Assembly: GCA_016703425.1 (NCBI GenBank)
Contig: JADJCA010000013.1
Location: 124,001-188,000 of the forward strand
Direction: 5' to 3'
Source of the DNA: Myxococcales bacterium
Lineage (GTDB): Bacteria > Myxococcota_A > Polyangia > Polyangiales > Polyangiaceae
Length of the DNA: 64,000 nucleotides
Shown: in pieces, positions 27,872 through 37,109 of the stretch
How positions within the stretch are numbered: position 1 is the first letter of the stretch
Layout of the letters: each line of letters opens with the position of its first letter
Translations under genes and position numbers: made by a program
Notes under the pieces: model-generated
Databases searched by the model: none
Seen by the model: the letters and a program-made list of their open reading frames with translations, nothing else
What the model was told of the DNA's origin: nothing

Positions 27872-29186
27872 ATGAGCATGTCGGCCGCTGAGATCGTCGA
27901 GCTCTCTCGAAAACACTCCATGTACGAGTGGTCGGCCCAGTCGGCCGTCGACCCCATCCCCGTCAGCCACGCGAAGGGGCTCGTGTTTCTTCACGCCCGA
28001 CGGCAAGCGCTACCTCGACTTCAACAGCCAGCTCATGAGCGTCAACATCGGCCACGGCGATGCGCGCGTCATCAAGGCCATTCAGAAGCAGGCCGAGACG
28101 CTCGCTTATGCCAACCCCTTCATGGCTCACGAGCCGCGGGCGCAGCTCGGCAAGCGCCTCGCCGCCATCTGCCCCGGCGACATCGACAAGTTCTTCTTCA
28201 CCAACGGCGGCGCCGAGGCCAACGAGAACGCCATCAAGATCGCGCGGCTCGTCACCGGCAAGCACAAGATCGGCGCGCGCTACCGCTCGTACCATGGCGG
28301 CACCGCCGGAGCGATGACGCTCACCGGCGATCCGCGGCGCTGGCCCGCAGAGCCCGGCATCCCCGGCGTGTTCCGCATCCCCGAGTTCCACAAGTTTGGA
28401 AAGAAGGATCCCGAGCCCGTCGACGCCGTGCTTCGTGACACGCGCGACGCGATCATGTTCGAAGGCGGCAAGAACATCGCCGCGCTCCTCGTCGAGACGG
28501 TCGCCGGCACCAACGGCATCTTGATCCCGCCCGACGGCTACATGCAGGGCCTGCGGCAGATCTGCGACGAAAACGGCATCATGCTCATCTGCGACGAGGT
28601 CATGGCGGGCTTCGGGCGCACCGGCAAGTGGTTCGCCGTGGAGCACTGGGGCGTCGTGCCCGACATGATCACGATGGCCAAAGGGCTCACCTCGAGCTAC
28701 CTGCCGCTCGGCGCCGTGGGCATGCGAAACGTCCACGCCAAACACTTCGATCAAAACGTCTTCTGGGGCGGCCTTACCTACAACAGCCATCCCATGGGTT
28801 GCGCCGCCGCGCTGGCCAACCTCGACGTCTACGAAGAAGACAAGCTCCTCGAGCGCTCCACCAAGATGGGCGCGCTCATGAAGCAGCATCACCAAACGCT
28901 GATGGAGAAGCACCCCTCCGTCGGCGCCGTGCGCAACCTCGGCCTCTTCGGCATCATCGAGGTGGTTCGCGATCGAAAGACCTTCGAGCCGATGGCGCCG
29001 TTCAACGGCCACAGCGACGAGATGAAGGCGGTGGCCAAGCACCTCAAAGACAACGGCCTCTACACCTTCGTGCGCTGGAACACGATCATGACGAACCCGC
29101 CGCTCTGCATCACCGAGGCGGAGCTCGCCGAGGGGTTCAAGATCATCGACGACGCGCTGGCACACGCCGACAAAGGCGTGCGCTGA
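27872..29186 (+). CDS. class-III PLP aminotransferase, frameshifted near the N-terminus
   Basis: ATG 27872 has AGGAG 6 bases upstream. The N-terminus (MSMSAAEIVELSRKHSMYEW to SHAKGLVF) is in one frame. From about 27990 the protein continues in another: FTPDGKRYLDFNSQLMS, NGGAEANENAIK, SYHGGTAGAM, LICDEVMAGFGRTGKW, and ITMAKGLTSSYLPLGAV with the PLP lysine. Reading GTGTTTCTTCACG with one base fewer restores VFFTP, so a 1-base insertion is likely. The family includes omega-amino acid, taurine and ornithine-type transaminases; the amine donor cannot be told here. About 437 residues when repaired, a normal length. The gene is otherwise intact. Confidence 0.86.
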
Positions 29187-29264
29187 AGATCGCCGCTGCT
29201 CGCGCGAGCGGTTGCCAACGTGTCTCTTGCCGCCGGGCGTAAGCCGCGGCGCGTGACGAACTGT

Positions 29265-29287
29265 CGCGGCCCTGCCTCGGGGCCGCG
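29265..29287 (+). terminator. possible terminator hairpin after the aminotransferase gene
   Basis: CGCGGCCC and GGGCCGCG form an 8-bp stem with a 7-base loop about 80 bases past the stop. A run of five T lies 12 bases beyond, too far for a classical terminator. Confidence 0.3.
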
Positions 29288-29355
29288 TGGCTGGGCCTGT
29301 TTTTGCGGGCCTTCGCGACGCGGGCCGACGGCACGGCTCGCGCAAGGACGGCGTC

Positions 29356-30099
29356 ATGGCCCATCGACTCTTCGGCACGAGCTCGCTTCTGGCTCTAATC
29401 ACGCTCGGCACGTGGAGCCGCGCCGACGACGTTCCGCCGCAGGCGCTTTCCGAGGCCCCGCCGTGCAACGGCGTCGCGGTGCGGGGGCTCGTCCGCGCGG
29501 AGAAAGCGCACCATTCGCTGTCGCTCGTTGGAGAGGAGGGCCGCGCCGACTGGCTTCGGCCCGGCGCACGCGTAGGCCCTTACCGGCTGCTCTTGGTGGG
29601 CTCCGAGCGCGCGTTCTTCGTGCGGCCGTCGTCGGCAACGTCGTACGCCGTGTGCCACGCCGAGCTCGGCGCCAAGCCTGCACTTGCCCCCGAGCCGGCG
29701 ACCCGTGTGGTGGCGCAACCGGCCACGGGGCGCGCCTTGCCGCTCGATCACCTGCTGCCGCGCGTGGTACGCACCAGCGAGACCTCGACGACGCTCGACC
29801 GCAGCGTGCTCGACGGACTCTTCGAGGATCAAGCCGGCCTTATGTCCCTCGTGCGCGCCACGCCGGACATGGAGCGCGGCGCCGTCGCAGGTCTGAAGCT
29901 GACGCACGTGCGGCCCGGCAGCGTCGTCGAGAAGCTGGGCCTTAGGAGCGGCGATCGGCTGCGAAGCGTCGCCGGCGTCGACCTCACGACAACGGAGGCG
30001 GCGCTCATCGCGGTGGCAAAGCTCCGCTCCATGCCGCGCTTCTCCCTCGGCATCGTGCGCGGCGAGCGACCGATGCAGCTCGACTTCGAAGTGCGCTAG
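29356..30099 (+). CDS. orphan GspC-like protein with C-terminal PDZ domain
   Basis: The 247-aa protein starts at ATG 29356 with AAGGA 7 bases upstream. It has a signal/anchor sequence (LFGTSSLLALITLGTWSRAD), a periplasmic region resembling the GspC homology region (VAVRGLVRAEKAHHSLSLVGEEG, VGPYRLLLVGSERAFF) and a PDZ-like end (GLKLTHVRPGSVVEKLGLRSGDRLRSVAGVDLTT). GspC links the inner and outer parts of type II secretion. No other gsp genes are in the window, so it may serve a distant system or another role. The helix is positioned as a cleavable or retained anchor; this is not resolved. Confidence 0.72.
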   Translation: MAHRLFGTSSLLALITLGTWSRADDVPPQALSEAPPCNGVAVRGLVRAEKAHHSLSLVGEEGRADWLRPGARVGPYRLLLVGSERAFFVRPSSATSYAVCHAELGAKPALAPEPATRVVAQPATGRALPLDHLLPRVVRTSETSTTLDRSVLDGLFEDQAGLMSLVRATPDMERGAVAGLKLTHVRPGSVVEKLGLRSGDRLRSVAGVDLTTTEAALIAVAKLRSMPRFSLGIVRGERPMQLDFEVR

Positions 30100-30242
30100 C
30101 GCAGGCAAGAGCGGAGAGCGCCTGGATCGCCAGCGCACCATGCGGATCATCGTCCTCAAGGGCGGCGTTCGCCCGAGTTCGAGCGCGAGCGGACAACGAC
30201 GCGCCACGAGGAATCGGGGCGCACCCTCGCGGTCCGATTGCT

Positions 30243-30265
30243 GGCGCACCGGACATTGGTGCGCC
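30243..30265. promoter_or_regulatory. perfect 8-bp inverted repeat upstream of the metzincin gene
   Basis: GGCGCACC, 7 bases, GGTGCGCC, ending 49 bases before ATG 30315. It could be an operator or the terminator of the GspC-like gene (no T-run follows). Confidence 0.3.
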
Positions 30266-30314
30266 GCTGTAGGAGCGCTTGCTGCCGGCGCGGGTGTTGC
30301 TCGTGGGGACGCTC

Positions 30315-31922
30315 ATGTGGCGAAGACTTGTCCCCCTCGTGCTTGGCGGCCTCGTGGCCTGCGAGCTCGAACCGATGGACGAGCCGGCGGGCTACCTGGC
30401 CGGGCCACCTCGCGATCCGGCAACGGCGTCGGGCGCCGCGGCGGCGGGTGCCGATCCGCCCGGCGCCTCGCAAGCGACCGATGGCGCCAACACCTCCTCG
30501 GGTCCAACGCCAAGCCCCACACCACCGCCAAGCGCGAAGCTCGCCACCGGGCTTGCCATCGCGGAGATCGCCCTCTTTCAAGGCGTAAAGGTCACCGTCG
30601 CCAAGGCGGGCGCGAAAGCCACGCGCACGGTGCCCATCGTCGCGGGTCGCGACGGCCTCGTGCGCGTCTACGTGACACCGGAGAACGGCTACGTGGCCAA
30701 GGCGGTACGCGCCGAACTTCACCTCGTGTCCGATGGGAAGGGACTTCCCATCGCCGTTGACACGAAGACCATCGCCGCCGCCTCGAGCGACAACGCGATG
30801 GCCTCGACGTTCAACTTTGAGGTACCCGGCGCGAACCTTCCCGCTGGGGTCACCTTCTTCGTGCAGCTCATCGACGAGGGCGCCGCGCCCGTACCGACGG
30901 CCACCGCTAACGCGGCGCAATACCCGGTCAACGGCGTCGCGGAATCGCTCGACGTTGCCGCCGGCCCGGGCGCGCTCAAGATCATGCTCGTGCCGATGCG
31001 CTACGGCGCCGACGGCTCCAACCGAGTGCCCGACACAAGCCCCGCCATCCTCGAAGAGCTTCGAAAGAAGACGCTGGAGCTCTACCCGGTCCCGGCCGTC
31101 AACATCACGGTTCATGATCCGGTCCAGTTCGGTGGCGTCATCTCGGGCACCGGCGCCGGATGGGACGCGGCGTTGGCGAGCGTCACGCAGCTTCGGATGC
31201 AGGAGAAGCCGGCCGCCGACGTCTACTACTACGGCGTCTTCGCGCCCGGGACGACCCTCACCAACTATTGCACCGGGTCCTGCGTGCTCGGCCTCTCGAA
31301 CCTCGCATCGAGCGTCACCGACGCCTCGCAGCGGGCCAGCATCGGTGTACTTTACAACAACGCGGCGACGTTCGGAACGTTGCCCCACGAGCTGGGGCAC
31401 GCGCATGGGCGGCGTCATGCGCCTTGCGGCGGCGTCGCCGGCGCCGATCCGAGCTACCCGTACCAAGACGGGACCATCGGCGTCTTCGGCTACAGCATCG
31501 TCACCAAGCAGCTCAAAAACCCCGGCGCGACCACGACGCCCCACGATTTCATGAGCTATTGCGGGCCCGAGTGGACTAGCGACTACACCTTCAAGGCGCT
31601 CTTTGATCGGGGGCGCGCGCTCGGGGGCGCGCAGGTGCGCTCGCTCGCCGCGCCGCCCGTGTCCCGCTCGCTGCGGTTCCTCTTTGATCGGCAGGGCGTT
31701 CTCACCTGGCGCGACGCGCCGCCCTTCGAGACCACGGAGGCGCTCGGTGGCGACCCGCGCGTGGTGACGTTCAAGGATGCCGCGGGCACCGTCGTAGGCG
31801 AGGCGACGGCGCACCGATACGACTACGGTCACGTCGACGGCGGGTATTTTCTTGTGCCGTCGGCGCCCGCCGGAACGGCCACTGTGCTCATCGAAGGCGC
31901 CGGCACCGTTGCGGCACCGTAG
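30315..31922 (+). CDS. metzincin-type zinc metallopeptidase lipoprotein
   Basis: About 535 aa from ATG 30315, which follows GGGGA at 5 bases. The lipobox is GGLVAC. A Pro/Ala/Thr-rich linker (to about residue 75) leads to a beta-rich region. The catalytic motif HELGHAHGRRH at about residue 358 fits HExxHxxGxxH of metzincins, and FMSYCGPEW downstream is a plausible Met-turn. A C-terminal beta domain follows. The protein should be an outer-membrane-anchored protease acting outside the cell. M66/M12-like in motif, but the exact family is not certain. Neighbours are unrelated. Confidence 0.83.
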   Translation: MWRRLVPLVLGGLVACELEPMDEPAGYLAGPPRDPATASGAAAAGADPPGASQATDGANTSSGPTPSPTPPPSAKLATGLAIAEIALFQGVKVTVAKAGAKATRTVPIVAGRDGLVRVYVTPENGYVAKAVRAELHLVSDGKGLPIAVDTKTIAAASSDNAMASTFNFEVPGANLPAGVTFFVQLIDEGAAPVPTATANAAQYPVNGVAESLDVAAGPGALKIMLVPMRYGADGSNRVPDTSPAILEELRKKTLELYPVPAVNITVHDPVQFGGVISGTGAGWDAALASVTQLRMQEKPAADVYYYGVFAPGTTLTNYCTGSCVLGLSNLASSVTDASQRASIGVLYNNAATFGTLPHELGHAHGRRHAPCGGVAGADPSYPYQDGTIGVFGYSIVTKQLKNPGATTTPHDFMSYCGPEWTSDYTFKALFDRGRALGGAQVRSLAAPPVSRSLRFLFDRQGVLTWRDAPPFETTEALGGDPRVVTFKDAAGTVVGEATAHRYDYGHVDGGYFLVPSAPAGTATVLIEGAGTVAAP

Positions 31923-31943
31923 GGCGCGAGCGACGACGAGTCG

Positions 31944-32819
31944 TCAGCGGCGGCGGCGAAAGGCGACGACGTTGCCCTGACCTTCGGGCCCCAAGGGGCT
32001 CGGATCACGGGGCGGCAACGCGAGCACGAGGCGCTCGATGCGCGGCATCGCGTCGGACAGGGCGCGCTCTGCGCGAAGCTCGTCGAAGGCTTCGTCGAAG
32101 ACGAGCACGAGCAAGTAGATCCCCGCGAAGGACTTCGCGACGTAGCCGAAGTCGCGGCCGCGGTGGATGTGATGAAGCGCCTTTCCGCGACGGAGGCCCG
32201 CCATCTCGGGGAGGTTCCGCACGTCTTGCATGGCGCGGAGCGACGCCTCTGGTGTGCCGTCGACGTCGCGAAGGACGAGCGACGACTCGAGCGGCGCCGG
32301 AAGCTCGGGCGACGAGCCCTCGGCGGCTTGCGGCGCGTCGCTGTTGGCGGCATCAGCCTCGGGCCGCGCGTCGCGGATGAAGTCGAGGCGGCAGAGTTCG
32401 ATGAGGCGAAGGGCTTCGTCGAGCTCTTCGGCGGTTCCCGTGGCGGAGCTCCATACGACGGGCGATTGACCGTCCAGGACCAACGCGTCGCAGGCCTGCG
32501 CGCGCGTCGCGAGGGCGCGAAGCTCCTCGTGGAGCGCCTTGGCCACCGGGCCCCGCTCCTTGTGCGGCGGCTCCGAAAGGCCGAGCGAAAAGGTCGACGC
32601 GAGCATGTCGAGTCGCCGGACGAGCACGTCGCGCTCTTCCGGCGTGTCGAAGAACGTGGCCACTACGACACGGCCATCGCCGAGCTTGGCTTGCATCGTG
32701 TTCTGCGACTCGGCCGGGGCGTCAGCGGCGGCGACCACGCGGACGTCGCCGGCGCCGAGCTCCCGACGAATCAAGGCGCATAGACGCGCGTCTGGGGACG
32801 GGGGCGGCTCGGTCGACAT
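31944..32819 (-). CDS. uncharacterised 291-aa soluble protein
   Basis: I do not recognise a family with confidence. The protein has no signal or membrane segment. Two similar halves are suggested: QACDALVLDGQSPVVWSSATG in the first and YVAKSFAGIYLLVLVFDEAFDEL in the second, each with features of a roadblock/LC7-like alpha-beta fold. An acidic linker (residues about 155-190) separates them. A short basic C-terminus (AFRRRR) ends it. Roadblock-type proteins partner with small GTPases in myxobacteria, but none is adjacent. It converges on the metzincin gene, 21 bp apart. Confidence 0.6.
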   Translation of the reverse strand: MSTEPPPSPDARLCALIRRELGAGDVRVVAAADAPAESQNTMQAKLGDGRVVVATFFDTPEERDVLVRRLDMLASTFSLGLSEPPHKERGPVAKALHEELRALATRAQACDALVLDGQSPVVWSSATGTAEELDEALRLIELCRLDFIRDARPEADAANSDAPQAAEGSSPELPAPLESSLVLRDVDGTPEASLRAMQDVRNLPEMAGLRRGKALHHIHRGRDFGYVAKSFAGIYLLVLVFDEAFDELRAERALSDAMPRIERLVLALPPRDPSPLGPEGQGNVVAFRRRR

Positions 32820-32946
32820 GGGGGCACCGTTTTAGCCTGGATGGGCTCCTAGCGGTAGCGCCGCTTGACGTCGCCGCCGGCAAGGCGGGCAACTTGTGCT
32901 ATGCAGAACCTTCGGCGCGGCGGCCGAAATGCGGTCGCTCCGCTCC

Positions 32947-33020
<74 letters not shown>

Positions 33021-34126
33021 CTACCCGGGAAGCAGTGTCAGCCACTTGGGCGCTCGCGAATGCTGTGGCTCGCCTCGGAAGCGTCCAACGATGTCCGCAT
33101 AGAGGAAGGCGTCGCGGGACGAGCCCCGGAACCTCTTGTCCTCGTCGCGCCAAGAGACCCGCTAATGCACCTGCGCCGGTCCCCGCCGGACCTTGCCGGA
33201 GCGCTCCAGCGTCCCTTTGTGGCCATGGTTGGCCATCGCCAGCAACACGAAGCTGGGCGGCCGGGAGACCCTCACCAACGAGCCGAAAGGTTACGCTGAA
33301 GCTCACGAAGATTTCGTCCGGGCTCTCTGTCAGAAAGACATCGCTGTCGCTGCGCTCGACGTCACCTAGGACGTACCCGCGCTGGCGCAAACGCTCGTCG
33401 TCGCCGGCCGTTGCCCTCGCCTCGCGGGATCGCCTCCACGAGCTTGTCGTGTTGGCGCGCTCACCGTGCTCGGATCTCGCCCAGCACGAGTCTTGACGGT
33501 CCCCAAGAGGGCAGACGGGCGGGGGAGTCTATGCGACCGTCGCGGTTGTCTCTTCAACCAGGACCGGGGCAACCCCCGTTGCCAGCCTGCGGCGATCCCT
33601 GTAGAACGCCGTGTGCGAGGTGACGGGAACAACCTCATCGCGGTCGGCAGTTGGCAGCCACTCCGCCCACAAGAACCGGTCCGCGGAACTCGAGGCTGGT
33701 CCTTCGGTGCAGCGGCGGGCGGCCTTCAATCGTCTTGAAACGCTGAAGCGCAGGCGCGTCGACGCTCGCGTTGAGGGTGCAGGCCGCCAGGCCATCCTCC
33801 ACCGTGACGACGGTCGCCCACCACCTGGCCCGGATCGTGCCTGCGCACGCCTGTCTCCCGTCCAATCTCTTTCTTCGTGGGAAGCGTCGCCGACTTGGCA
33901 GCGTCCCCGAACACGCTTAGAAGTTGCCGATGACTTGCCTCGGCTTGTCATCCCGTCAGCTTTCAAGGCTCTTGCGCAAGTGGCCTTCGACCTCCAGGCG
34001 GACAACCTCAGGGACCACGAGGACCGCGTTGTTCTTCCTCAAGAAGAAGCGGACCGAAACGCCGCCAGCGGACGTCAACCATAGTTCTTTCATCCAGACC
34101 TTTGTGGTCGACCTCACGGGCAGCAT
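33021..34126 (-). pseudogene. degraded PIN-domain (DUF4935-like) gene
   Basis: Fragments in all three minus-strand frames line up in order as one PIN-domain protein of the DUF4935 type: KVWMKELWLTSAGGVSVRFF and VVPEVVRLEVEGHLRKSL (34110-33960), then RQLLSVFGDAAKSATLPTKK (about 33930-33870), ALQRFKTIEGRPPL (about 33740), RFLWAEWLPTADRDEVVPVT (about 33670), then AFYRDRRRLATGVAPVLVEE. A C-terminal domain follows (RGYVLGDVERSDSDVFLTES, then VSWRDEDKRFRGSSRDAFLY and a TAG at 33021-33023). At least four frame changes and one stop break it, and the DTN-type catalytic motif is lost (STTK). Intact relatives are predicted RNases. Its stop abuts the tRNA 3' end. The 288 bp upstream (34127-34414) hold nothing I can identify. 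Confidence 0.75.
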
Positions 34127-34414
34127 TGCGGGCCGTCGGACCGTACGCACCCCACCTCGCGCCACGTCCGCCCACGGGGCGATGGCCCTCGCTCACTCCG
34201 ACATGGGCCATCGCGCACCGTGGCCCAAGGTGGCGCGATCGTTCGTGCTTCGACTCGCGGCCGCGGAACGGGAGCAGCGTTCGCATGCACCGAACAGAGC
34301 AGGCCGCGTGCCAGCGAGGGAGAGGCGCGATCAGCGAGGGCGCCGCTCAAGGTGGCCGGGTAGCGCCTACCACAGCTTTGGTTGGGCCCGAAGCGGCGAC
34401 CAGCCTCGCGCCCT

Positions 34415-34921
34415 TCACCTCCGCGAGCGTCGCGGTTTCGCTGCTGCGTAGACCGGCTCCGGTGGTGCCTTTGGCGGCGGCACCAACTCGATGGGAAGGC
34501 GAACCACGACGCGCCCCTGGCGCGGCGTCGAAAACGAGAGCGTCGAAAGCCCTGCCCGCAAACACGCCAAGGGCTTCTCGGGCAACGGGGCGCTCGCGAG
34601 CACCACGCCCTCGACTTTACCCGACTGGGCGAAGGCGAGATCGAAGGCCACTCGCTCTGCCAGCACTGGACCGGTCGCGAGCCACGGCTCAAAACACCGC
34701 GCGACGTGCCTCGGCACGAGGCGCGCCAGCTCCGCCGCCTCGTCCTTCGTAGGCCCACGCGTGACGGCGCGAACGGGCACACGCTCGCCGCGAGCGACCG
34801 GCGGCGGGGCCACCGCGGAGGTGAGCTGCGGAGGCGCCGTGGTGGGCCCCAGACTGCTACCGCAGCCGGCGGCGAAAAAGAGCGTGAACGCGACCAGAAC
34901 CGACGAAGCGTACGTGCTCAT
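34415..34921 (-). CDS. small lipoprotein with AgmX/TonB-C-like domain
   Basis: The 168-aa protein has a lipobox (FFAAGC, Cys20). After a Pro-rich linker, residues about 55-150 form a compact domain (CFEPWLATGPVLAERVAFDLAF, GKVEGVVLASAPLPEKPLACL) that resembles the C-terminal domain found in myxobacterial gliding/motility-associated and TonB-like proteins, with a paired Cys (CFEPW, LACL). The family call is tentative. A basic tail follows. It lies just upstream of the decayed PIN region and 101 bp from the next gene. Confidence 0.65.
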   Translation of the reverse strand: MSTYASSVLVAFTLFFAAGCGSSLGPTTAPPQLTSAVAPPPVARGERVPVRAVTRGPTKDEAAELARLVPRHVARCFEPWLATGPVLAERVAFDLAFAQSGKVEGVVLASAPLPEKPLACLRAGLSTLSFSTPRQGRVVVRLPIELVPPPKAPPEPVYAAAKPRRSRR

Positions 34922-35022
34922 GGGCTTGTACGAGAGATCGGCCGCTCGCCGGGAATCTTAAGGGCGTTCTGACGATTGCGAGAGAAAGGTCGCATGATCG
35001 CGCAGCGCGCGGGCCGCCTTGC

Positions 35023-35634
35023 CTACCGCGGCTTCGGAACGCTCACCTCGACGCCCGTGGCCACCACATATCCCGCGGAGGCGCCGAAGCGCGCGGGCTC
35101 GAAGCGAAAGAGCACGGCATCGGAGCTCGCGAGCTCACGGGAGAGAGACCAACTCCGCAGGACGGTGCCTCGGAGCGACGCCCACGCTCGAAACGGAAAG
35201 GCGCGCGCGACGACGAACTCTTCCGAGTAAGTCGGCATCTTGAAGTATTGCGCACCGTCGAAGCGCACGCGCGCCAAGGGCGGAGTGACCGGCGGCGGCC
35301 AGTCGACGTCGTGGACCTCGAGCGACAAGACGTCTTCGACGGCTCCCGCCAACTGAACGCGGGCGTGCGGCCCAAGCACGCTCGACAGCTCGCTCATCGA
35401 CGCGCGGAAGCGCTCGTCTGCGTCAGGCAGCGTCAACGCGTTTTCGCGCCACGCAACGGGAGCGACATCCCGCGCCACAAGGACTCCGCTTTCCTCCTCA
35501 AGAACGGCCTCGACCTCTTCGTCAGGGAAAAAGTCCTCGACGAGCGCTTGGGCCCGCGAGAGCGGCAGCACGCCAAGCTCGCCCACGAGCTCCCCCTTCC
35601 CTTCGTCCGAAGACCAACCGCGCACACGCCACAT
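35023..35634 (-). CDS. uncharacterised 203-aa protein
   Basis: No family is recognised. ATG 35634 is chosen; a TTG at 35652 is in frame. The sequence is acidic, without signal or membrane segments, and predicted beta-rich in its second half (LSLEVHDVDWPPPVTPPLARVRF and YSEEFVVARAFPFRAWASL broken across strands). The start lies 36 bases after the stop of the kinase gene, so it is probably in the same operon and could be a target or regulator of that kinase. This is inference from position only. Confidence 0.6.
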   Translation of the reverse strand: MWRVRGWSSDEGKGELVGELGVLPLSRAQALVEDFFPDEEVEAVLEEESGVLVARDVAPVAWRENALTLPDADERFRASMSELSSVLGPHARVQLAGAVEDVLSLEVHDVDWPPPVTPPLARVRFDGAQYFKMPTYSEEFVVARAFPFRAWASLRGTVLRSWSLSRELASSDAVLFRFEPARFGASAGYVVATGVEVSVPKPR

Positions 35635-35670
35635 GACGCGGTCATGGTCCAACGGCCGATGGCGCGCAAG

Positions 35671-36849
35671 TCAGGGCGGCGCGATCCCGGCGTCGCCTGA
35701 CTCCGGTGCCGAAGGCGCGGGGTCCGACGGAGGCGACGCAGGTGCGCTTCGCGCGACGCGCCCCGGCGGCGACGCAGCCGCGGGTTGGGGCGCTCGCTCG
35801 GGTCCTCGCGTGAGCCAGGCGGCGCCGACCGCACCGATGAGGGCCCCGCCGACGACGAGGGCGCCGAGCGTCCTTGGCCGACGGAGGCCGGAAGGCGCAT
35901 CGCCCACCTCGTAGGGCCTCAGCGAGGCCCCCGACGGACCTCCGTCAAGCCACGTGTCGAGGGCCGCCGACATCTCTTGCGCCGTCGCGTAGCGCGCCGA
36001 ACGATCACGGGCCATGCCGCGGTGAACGATGGCGGCGAACTCTGGGTCGATGTTGGGGCAGGCCTTCGTGAGCGGCGCACATCGACCTGCGACGATGGCC
36101 TTCAGCGTGACGTCAGGCGATTCGCTGACAAACGGATTCTTTCCAACACATGCAGCATACATACACAGCGCGATGGCGTAGACGTCGGCGCGCCCGTCGA
36201 GGTCGAGCACGAGCGCTTGCTCCGGCGACATGTACGAGAGCGTGCCGATGAGCGAGCCCGTCGACGTGATGGCGGCCTGGCTCCCGAAGAGCACCTTGGC
36301 AGCGCCGAAGTCGACGAGCTTCGCGTGGTCATCGCCGTTGCCGCTCTTCTGCACCATGATGTTGCCCGGCTTCAGGTCGCGGTGAATCACCCCGGCGCGA
36401 TGCGCCGCCGCGAGGGCGTCGAGGATCTGACTTCCGATGCGCGCGACGCGCTCCGGCGAGAGCGGGGCCTCGCGCATCAGCTCGCGTAAGGGTCGCCCCG
36501 GCAAGAGCTCCATGACCATGTAGGGCAGCTCGCCGTCGCCGATATGGAAGTCGTAGACCTGCACGATGTGCGGATGCTGGAGCGCGGCGGCGGCGCGCGC
36601 CTCGAGACGAAAGCGCCGCAGCGCTTCGTCGGTGATGGGTTGGGCGATGACCTTCACGGCGACGAGGCGCCTTAGGTCTTCCTGGAACGCTTCGTAGACG
36701 GCGCCCATGCCGCCCTCGCCAATGCGCCGACGCAGCCGGTAGCGTCCGCCAAGGCAAACGCCAACGAGATCTCGGGGCGCGGGCTGCGAGGGCGGCGGCT
36801 CCGGTCGCGCCGCAGGTCCTCTTGTGTTTTCCAGAACCACCGAGGCCAC
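35671..36849 (-). CDS. membrane-anchored Ser/Thr protein kinase
   Basis: A complete Hanks-type kinase: glycine loop GEGGMGAVYEA, Lys in LVAVKVIA, VIHRDLKPGNIMV, LVDFGAAKV and MSPEQAL. The kinase domain covers about residues 40-305 of 392. A single C-terminal transmembrane helix (TLGALVVGGALIGAVGAAWL) is followed by a short Pro/Ala/Ser tail of about 50 residues with no sensor domain. The frame is open far upstream, but that region is a shadow of the divergent gene. The start is uncertain, GTG 36849 or GTG 36840, without a clear ribosome site. Probably cotranscribed with the unknown gene downstream. Confidence 0.88.
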   Translation of the reverse strand: MASVVLENTRGPAARPEPPPSQPAPRDLVGVCLGGRYRLRRRIGEGGMGAVYEAFQEDLRRLVAVKVIAQPITDEALRRFRLEARAAAALQHPHIVQVYDFHIGDGELPYMVMELLPGRPLRELMREAPLSPERVARIGSQILDALAAAHRAGVIHRDLKPGNIMVQKSGNGDDHAKLVDFGAAKVLFGSQAAITSTGSLIGTLSYMSPEQALVLDLDGRADVYAIALCMYAACVGKNPFVSESPDVTLKAIVAGRCAPLTKACPNIDPEFAAIVHRGMARDRSARYATAQEMSAALDTWLDGGPSGASLRPYEVGDAPSGLRRPRTLGALVVGGALIGAVGAAWLTRGPERAPQPAAASPPGRVARSAPASPPSDPAPSAPESGDAGIAPP

Positions 36850-37109
36850 GAAGTAGCACGACGCAGTGCGGCGTAGGTCGAAGGGCCCGGTATAGTCCGC
36901 TTCAAATCGCGTCCCAATCGTTGGCGCTGCAAGAATCCGAGGAGGGCGCCCAGGATGCGCACCTCGGACTCCAGATTCAACGGGCCGAGGCGCCGCGGCC
37001 CGATCCAGCGCGTCACAGGGGGGAGACGCTCTCGGCGCCCCACAACGGCCACAAAGTCCCGCGAATCGTGCCCACGCGCTTGGCAGGGCGCGTGCACATC
37101 CCCGAGCCA

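Noticed and set aside
30156..31832. Minus-strand open frame of 558 codons
   Set aside because: Shadow of the metzincin lipoprotein gene, which has an intact HExxHxxGxxH motif and a ribosome site.
32865..32905. Promoter for tRNA-Arg (TTGACG and TATGCA)
   Set aside because: The spacing between the two hexamers is about 29 bases, too long for a sigma-70 promoter.
33021..34414. Attachment-site duplicate of the tRNA-Arg 3' end
   Set aside because: I saw no second copy of the T-arm/acceptor sequence in this region by eye; an exact search would decide.
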